Shown: piece by piece, positions 57,524 to 64,000 of the stretch
How positions within the stretch are numbered: position 1 is the stretch's first letter
Layout: each line of letters opens with the position of its first letter
From: Cycas panzhihuaensis
Taxonomy: Eukaryota; Cycadophyta
DNA: 64,000 nt
Assembly: GCA_023213395.1 (NCBI GenBank)
Contig: CM041465.1
Location: forward strand, 234,429,741 to 234,493,740
Direction: 5' to 3'
Made by a program: the position numbers and the translations under genes
The notes under the pieces: generated by a model
What the model saw: only the letters and a program-made list of their open reading frames with translations
The model's database searches: none
What the model was told of the DNA's origin: nothing

Positions 57524-57899
57524 TCGCCTCGCAAGCAGAGCCTCGCCGCCGAAAGCTCGGTGCGATGGCGAACGCCGGCAACACAATTGCCGCAGAGTAC
57601 ATGCGTATATAGATATATCAATCAAGATCATAACAAGAGGCAAGGGTGCCATGAGTGTCGGGCGAAACGCTGCGGATATGAAAGCATGGAGACAACATAG
57701 GGCCGCCATGAGCCACCTAGAACCGACCGGAAAAATAAGACAGTGAGGGGCTACCTCAAAGAAAAGATGCAAAGGAGAGCATGCATAGTCAAGCAAAGAG
57801 TAATCAAAGAGCTGCACCATAGTTTTACCTCATCTGACTGTGTTTTGAGGTGCAAACGGATCGAAAGCAAAGTGGCGTATTTACGACTGGGGCTTGGGC

Positions 57900-58315
57900 G
57901 ACGGAAGGCCGTGCAAGCCTGTGGACGATCAGCAAGGAGAGGAAGGCGGCGCTCAAGGATGAGGCGAACAAGGCTATCTACCTCAGCGTTGAGGGCCCGA
58001 GGGATATGCTGGATATCAACAAAAGAAAACCGGGCCAGGATGGATCTGGCAGCAGAAGCAAGAGTCCTCAAGTGAGGGCATCGCACCTGGTAAACCTGGG
58101 TGAGATGGGACACCACAACTTGAGAGTCACAAAGCAAAACAATGGGTCCGTGATGGAAACAGAGGACATCAAGAAGGGTTTATAATACCGATACTTCAAG
58201 ACAGTAGCCTCGGGAGGAAGATCCCAGAGCGAGGAGATCATATCTAGAAGGGTCATGAGAATCCACGCAATGCAGAAGGTCCGTGATTACCGCGGCTTCC
58301 GCTTGCAGAAGATGT
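57900..58315 (-). pseudogene. Second RNase H-like domain of element C
   Basis: The frame 58137-57751 reads LCDSQVVVSHLTQVYQVRCPHLRTLAS, then FVDIQHIPRALNAEVDSLVRLILERRLPLLAD, the cleanest C-terminal half in the window, including the catalytic Asp of CDSQ and the EVD position. The N-terminal half (58315-58140) is broken: the DG-x-S-x-GNPGP region is only partly recognisable. Position as in A and B. Confidence 0.75.
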
Positions 58316-58812
58316 AGACAGACATATGTGACACATAATCCAAGCAATCAATGGGTGATAAAAGCAACACTAAAAAAACAAGCAAAAGGTGGCCGAAAGG
58401 GTAGGAGGTCCTAGAATGAGGTTACCTGTATGAAGCACGCGACCCGATCACCGAGAGAGAGTGGTCGAGAAAAGCTCTGTGGCGCCAAAAGGTCACTTTA
58501 GGAAGCGAAACATGCCCCAAAGTGGGAGCATTCCTTTGGGGACCCCAAGAACGAAAGGGCCGCTAAACAAGTCCAGTATACAACGAGCCAAACGAGTATA
58601 AACCCGGCAGCACGGAGTAGCGCCAGAAACGATGCGTAAGGGCCCCGCAAAAGCGCGATAATGAGGCACTACAAATGCCCCTCATAAGGGCGCGTAAAGG
58701 GCATCGATAAAGCACAATTGATGACAGGCCGAAGGCAAAGGTAATCAGATTTACGAGACTGGCCCCAACGACCGACGCGAGACCAAAAAGAGGAAGTGCC
58801 TGCTAGCCCCCC

Positions 58813-58820
58813 TATATAAG
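58813..58820 (+). promoter_or_regulatory. TATA box of the antisense PMD-like gene in C
   Basis: TATATAAG followed by GAAAACAACGG, the same context as 45001 in B. Confidence 0.6.
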
Positions 58821-59466
58821 GAAAACAACGGAAAATGGATTCATTTTCACCCGCCTCATACGAAACCAGAGCCATTTCCTTACGCAATGAGCGACCCAAC
58901 TTTAGAGGCATGCCGAGGAGATCTGACCGCCGGACGGAGAGCGAGAGAGCCAAAGACGACCAACCGCATTTACATGGCAAAGAATGAGACCAGATCCAGT
59001 GAGTGGATATCACTAAACCCAGCCCCTCTCAAAGTTTAAAGTTTGAAGGTTTTTAAGCTTTTTTTACATAGTTTCTATATAGTATTAGTGCCCCTTATAG
59101 CAACTAAGGTTTCCTGAGTCCGAATCCACCCAGAAGAGGCGGGACCGGGCATTGTGGAGTTCGGTCCCGTGGGCCCCTACGGACCACCAGAAGAAATTTT
59201 TTTGGTTTTTGGGTGGAAAACCCCTGGGATCGCTGTCAGACGCGACAATGATCGCGGCAGCTGATCATTGCCGCGGCCCCACATGGTCATGGGACCTGCA
59301 CAAACTTAGTAGTACCGCTAAGTTTGGCGCGCAGACGGCGCGTAAAGGCGTAAAACAAACATGATGGTCAAAAGAGCTCCAAATCTCAGGCAAAAAGAGA
59401 TTTGAGAGAGAGAGAGGTGACAGTGACTAACATGAGACTGACTTGAGTTATTTTTGATGTGAATAG

Positions 59467-61345
59467 GCTGTCCTCACGGTAGATAATCGCGAGAACGTAG
59501 GTATGGCTATGCTGAGTTACATGGAGATGACAACTCAGGAGGATAGGGATATGCTGCAGGTGTGGCCTGCATAAGGCCCTCAAGACACCTCAATACACAT
59601 CGCACTGCAGGCTATTGTTGATATAGGTCCCATCGGGACAGAGGAGACATGTGTTCCACCTACCATGTGGGGATGTGATGGTCACGCCGAGGGATATCCG
59701 GTGGATACTGGGAGTTCTAGCGACAGGGGGGCCGGTGAGACTCGGACGCCCAAAGACCGAGGCAAAGACATGTGGAGGAAGCTCTGTTCTTCACAGGAGC
59801 TGATAGATGGGATCGGAGGGGAGCACCCTCCGCATAGCTCGACGCTTGGGATTCCTCGAGTGAGGAAGCTAGTCATACTATGCATTATGTTCCGGATTTC
59901 CCGGAAACAGAACTATCGAGAGGTTCCAGGCGGGTGGATGGATGCAGTTCGCCGCTGCGAAGCCGGCGAGAGGATGGATCGGGCGTACCGATAGCGAACC
60001 TCGTCGCCCAGCTGGATACTATCAGGACGTCCAACAGAGGTGGGCTATCATATAGCACACTACTACAAAGGCCGGTATCACCACTTCGGCAGAAGGGCGC
60101 CAATGGGGACCACACCTCATTACAGAGCAGGCCCCGATGGTCCACATGTGGCAGACTCGACTGAGGGGGACAGAGGACAGAGCCCATGTCGACGACGCAG
60201 AGGCCACATCACTAGACCTCCTCACCCTCCCAGACTATATAGCTGAGCCCTACAGGACGATGAGGTGGGATAGTGACGACGAGGCAGGCGGAGCAGGAGT
60301 GCCCGCAGGCGACGATAGCAGCGATGATGGAGATAGCGGGGCCGGCCCATCATGACCTGCAGGGGAGGCAGGTTCGTCTGGGACAGCAGGAGAGGCAGAG
60401 GGTCCATCTGGAGCTGCCGAAGGAGAGACAGACTGCCTGAGCATGTGGCAGGTCGGGGACCTGTGACTAGGGCCCGCAGGCTATGGATCGTGATGGGATC
60501 TGCAGGGACGAGAGCTGGGCCCACCCCCGCGAGGAGGGAGTCCCAGGCAAAGGAGGTGCCATAGGACGAGGCACTGCACCAAGTGAGAGCTGAGGGGAGG
60601 ATGCCACGCAACCAGAGGAGCAGGCGGCCACAGCAGGTGAGACCTAAACTTTTCCAGAGTCATTTAGCATCTAGATAGAAGTTTGGTTTGATTTGATCAT
60701 GGTATATAGTGAGGTATAGACTGACATATGGCGTGGCCGCATCGCAGTACAAAGAGATCCGGAGATTAGTAGAGGCTGTGGTGAGGGAGATATTCCCTCA
60801 GGTATATGCAGAGGGGCAACCGCCCATCCAGGCAGGTGATGAGCCTAGAGCGGCAGGAGCCCACAGAGAGGCGTTCACCCCGATGGTGAGGGCGAGGGGT
60901 ATATGGGCTGCAGAGTCCCAAGAGCACGCGACATCCTGTGGACGATCGCAGAGGGAGTAGACGATGCGAGACACGAGAGGGATGATGCGAGACGCGAGAG
61001 AGACGAGTCATGAGGACTGCACAGCTCAGAGGCATGTGGTGGTATGTGGAGATGAAGAGAGCGTAACCCGCCTAGCAAGTGATCACCGAGTGTCTCAGAG
61101 GGATGAGGAGGCACTCGGGAGAGCGGACCGTATCAGTTAGATACGATCACCGGTCGCCACAGATGGTATCGAGGTCGAGCCGAGCAGACATGTACCCACA
61201 CTGGGGCGACGAACCCGAGATGGTCATGGACGAGGAGAGCGAGGCAGTACCATGTGAGGCCTGTGGAGGAGCCTCGAGGCATGTGGTCCCTGTGAGAGGG
61301 ATCACAGAGACCAGAGATGGCACCCCAGAGCGGGCAACAGCAGAG
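59467..61345 (+). pseudogene. Antisense PMD-like gene of element C, degraded
   Basis: Same structure as in B: acceptor GATGTGAATAG, ATG at 59503, exon 1 to 60636, an intron of about 111 bp (60637-60747, donor CAGCAG|GTGAGACC, acceptor ATCGCAG) and exon 2. Recognisable pieces are MAMLSYMEM, QNYREVPGGWMDAVRRCEAGERMD near 59895-59970, GGLSYSTLLQ near 60030-60070, MVHMWQTRLRGTED at 60137, DSDDEAGGAGVPAGDDSSDDGDS and EIRRLVEAVVREIFPQVYAEGQ near 60750-60815. Small deletions shift the frame repeatedly; the stop after GPS (TGA, 60353-60355) is shared with A and B. Confidence 0.65.
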
Positions 61346-61984
61346 GATATGTACATGAAGTTTTGACAGGGAAAGCATGCCTGTGGGTCATATATATACG
61401 ACCATATGATTGTACTTCGCAAGGACACCAGCTTCCTGTGATGTATGATGTGACATGATTTTGGATGTATATATGTATGGGGTGATTGGAACCCCTTTCT
61501 GATATGAGATGTCAGGCATGATATATCATATGTGGATGATGTGTATGTTTATTTTGTGTTTTGTGAATGTCATATGGTAGATGTTTTATGTTATGGACAT
61601 TTTATGTTGTGAACACATGTTTCCTTCCATGTATGGCTATATGTCTAACAAGAGCACACACACACACGTCGTGAGCGGAGACGACAAAGAGGTGTGAGGT
61701 TAGAGGATAGCGCAAAGATACACGCCTGCTGTGAGAGCATATGATATGCGAAGGAAACAACGGGCAGGAAAGAGGGGGGACGATGCCCCCAAGTGTCCTC
61801 CTGATTGGGGAATGCCCAAGCAAGACAACAGAAGGGTTCCCGAGAGGATACGGAACGCTGGTTTCATGAGGGAACCTAAGGATGAAGCAGATCCATCTTA
61901 AATTGCCGTCTACCCATGGTTGGGAAGAATGGGGACAACCTAAGATGGTAGTTTAGGCTCATTTCGCAGCAGGTGAAGGGATCG

Positions 61985-63190
61985 CGAGAGATCATGCGAA
62001 AACTTAAGGAACTTTCCATTAAGCCTTTCTCAAATTCGAGCCCTTCCGTGGTGGCTATCCTATAGGCACCATTATCGAGGGATTCGATAATGACGAAGGA
62101 CCAACCCATCTGGGGTTTGAATTTAGTCAAACTGGCCATGGAGATATTCGAGCTTGAGGACATAGTCCCTGTGAAACAAAGGGAAGGAACGGCGCTTGTC
62201 GAGGCCCTTTGTGAGCGGGCTTTGATGCTAGGTTAGCCCGGTAGGCGCCAAGCTGCCTCTCATCCAAAGCTTCAAGGTCCAGCAGTGCCTCGACGGATCG
62301 ACTCTCGCCGATGAAACCTCAAGGAGACTCGTAAGGAAGGAATCTCCACCTCCAACGGAGTACCGCCTCGCATCAGAGACCGTGGAGAACGGGTCATTCC
62401 TGGCGAATCTGACAGAGGTACGATAAGCCCACAAGGCTGAGGGCAATCGAAGGTGCCAATCCTTTGGGATTGAGCAATGCTTTCGAGGATGCCGACAAGA
62501 GTCTTATTAAAAGACTCTACTTGACCATTTGCCCGAGGGTAGTAAGGGAGGAAGTCTTCAGGAGAAATTTTAAACTTCACAAAGCTCGCTCCACCTCCTT
62601 ATTACGTAAAGGAGTTCTATTGCTTGTGATTAGACGTCCTAATTCAAACGGCAAATGATATGCTGATAAATGAATGTGGCAATCGTTTTTCCAGAAGTAA
62701 TGATCAAAGGAATAGCTTCCACCATTTGGTGAAATACTGTGGCGCTAAGATGAACTTATGCTACGACGACGAAGGTGGGGAGATAACACCGATGAGGTCT
62801 AGTCCCCACTGAGCGAAAGGCCATGGCGAAACAATAGGATGCAGAGCCTCGGAAGGCACATGGGAAATGTTGGCGTGCTCTTGACATCGCTGACATTTCA
62901 GAGCAAAGGCGTGATTGTCTTTGAAAAGAGATGGCCGAATAGCCCATGCGAGGATCCTCCGAGCCATGGACTGCTCCCCGTGACCTCCACGAATGCCGTG
63001 GTGGCATTCGCTGGCACCGTTAGCTTTGTCGCCAGTGACGCAGCAGGAGGATCCCATCGGCGACCTCTTGTACAATACCGCCCACGAGGAGGTATTGCCC
63101 GCGTAAGTCCGTATACGAGATTTAACTTTATTACTAGTGCTGGCCAGATTGTCATGGCGTGAGATACCGCACTATGTCGCCGCATCACTC
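61985..63190 (-). pseudogene. Integrase of element C, degraded
   Basis: The zinc domain near 63060-62850 (ECHHGIRGGH, FKDNHAFALKCQRCQEHAN) keeps its C-x-x-C. WGLDLIG near 62780 has the first catalytic Asp. YYPRANGQVESFNKTL near 62555-62505 has the Glu. The same RFARNDPFSTVSDAR frameshifted stretch as in B follows. The C-terminal part is at 62160-61990 (FVIIESLDNGAYRIATxEGLEFEK). It has more frame breaks than B. Confidence 0.8.
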
Positions 63191-63199
63191 ATTATCGAT

Positions 63200-64000
63200 G
63201 AGCTGTGGAGAGAAGCTCCCGAATCGCCGTGATAGACTCATCGGGGAGAGAGTCATCAACCCGGAGTATCAAAGGAGTTAGGGATAGGGCATCCGCGAGT
63301 TGCTCACCCACTATCATTCCCTTCTTTGATTTCTAGTCGACGATGTGGAGATCGACTTGGAGTAGGACTACCAACGACCACCCCCACCACAACCGAGCGA
63401 GTTAGTAGCATCGCAAGGACCTGATTGAACGATCACCAGGTGTTGCCGAGCAAGTAGTGCCAAAACTTCTGGTCGCATGGACCAAGGAGAGGCATTCCTT
63501 CTGGCAGGGAATAATTAAGCTCAGCCCACGAGGGTGCGATCGATGAAATATATAGCCTCTCGCCTAAGTCGCCCTCCCGAGCGAGCATACGCCCAAGGAT
63601 TCGCTGGCCGAGGTATACAGATAAAGGGCCCATCGAACCTGGGAGACGCTAACGTAGGAGTGGAAGCTAGGGCTCGGTCCTTCGGCCTTTGGGTCTTGTC
63701 ACTGTGCAAAAGGGGCCCTTCTTCAATAGGTTCGTGAGGGGTTTAGCGCCACAAATAAGCCTGGCCAAGAAGTGCCTAAGGAAACCGAGCCCGCCTAGAA
63801 ATGACTTAACTGCCGCTGAGTTCTAGGTGGCGCAGATGTCGAGGATCGCCCGACTTTGTCGTGGTCGATCCGACCCCGCTTGATACAAGGAATCTGAGGA
63901 GTTTACCCAAAGTAACGGCAAACACGCATTTGAGCGAATTAAGACTGACGTGATACTCGCGGCATCGTGAGAAGATGGCACGCAAGTCGGAAGGGTGATG
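63200..64000 (-). pseudogene. RNase H and RT of element C, partial at window edge
   Basis: Pol RNase H at 63633-63433 reads degraded AELNYSLPEGMPLL and FWHYLLGNTW, against AELNYSPAEKECLSL in B. RT thumb and palm sequence follows to 64000 (SFLGRLGFLR-like near 63790, then LKCVFAVTLGKLL near 63920-63890). The window ends inside RT before the catalytic box. Confidence 0.75.

Larger units (their letters stand above)
54954..64000 (-). mobile_element. Gypsy element C, minus strand, 3' part, continues beyond window
   Basis: It repeats the B order: LTR, second RNase H-like domain, antisense PMD-like gene, integrase, RNase H and RT, offset from B by about 13.8 kb and running off the window end in RT. 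It is close to B in sequence and shares its integrase indels, but carries many extra short deletions and odd substitutions, so all frames are broken. Confidence 0.85.

Overview
The window is plant nuclear DNA made almost entirely of transposable elements. I recognise no intact host gene. Evidence for a plant is the set of Ty1/copia and Ty3/gypsy LTR retrotransposons with plant-type polyproteins, initiator-Met-tRNA primer sites, a plant mobile domain (PMD)-like gene, and heavy decay of Trp, Gln and Arg codons into stops. The nested, multi-layered pattern fits a large-genome land plant; I cannot name the species. No tRNA, rRNA or CRISPR array was seen.

Layout. 1-8.2 kb is AT-rich and holds two decayed copia elements: X (pol remnant, 1861-4510) and Y (gag to integrase, 4787-8215, resuming at 28372-28960), meeting at one 276-bp LTR (4511-4786). 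A GC-richer segment of unknown origin lies at 8216-8515. Copia Z (8516-28371, 424-bp LTRs, near-matching 5-bp target duplication) is inserted in Y. A 13-kb gypsy element W (9012-22315, + strand) is inserted in Z's leader. 28.96-34.6 kb is AT-rich non-TE sequence with microsatellites, a 39-bp minisatellite and two weak exon candidates. From 34.6 kb to the end, three minus-strand relatives of W follow: A (34607-41099), cut by B (41100-57523), which shares its upstream LTR with C (54954 to beyond 64000), giving LTR-internal-LTR-internal.

The most interesting content is the gene plan of the W/A/B/C gypsy family, which I place near the Tat/Athila-type gypsy elements. In element sense the order is LTR, gag, protease, RT, RNase H, integrase, then an antisense PMD-like gene, then a second sense-strand RNase H-like domain, then the polypurine tract and LTR. 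The antisense gene has its own TATA box, a likely 5' intron, and a 111-bp intron with GT-AG ends at the same place in A, B and C. A 125-bp counterpart survives in W. Because the gene is antisense, its introns cannot be removed from the genomic RNA that is reverse transcribed, so an intron-bearing passenger gene can persist.

The coding copies here all look inactive: frameshifts, stops and deletions are frequent. W has lost about 2 kb between RT and the integrase C-terminus. C differs from B by short, clustered, oddly patterned changes, notably CCAGG replaced by CTGTG many times, which looks more like consensus error at methylated sites than like evolution.
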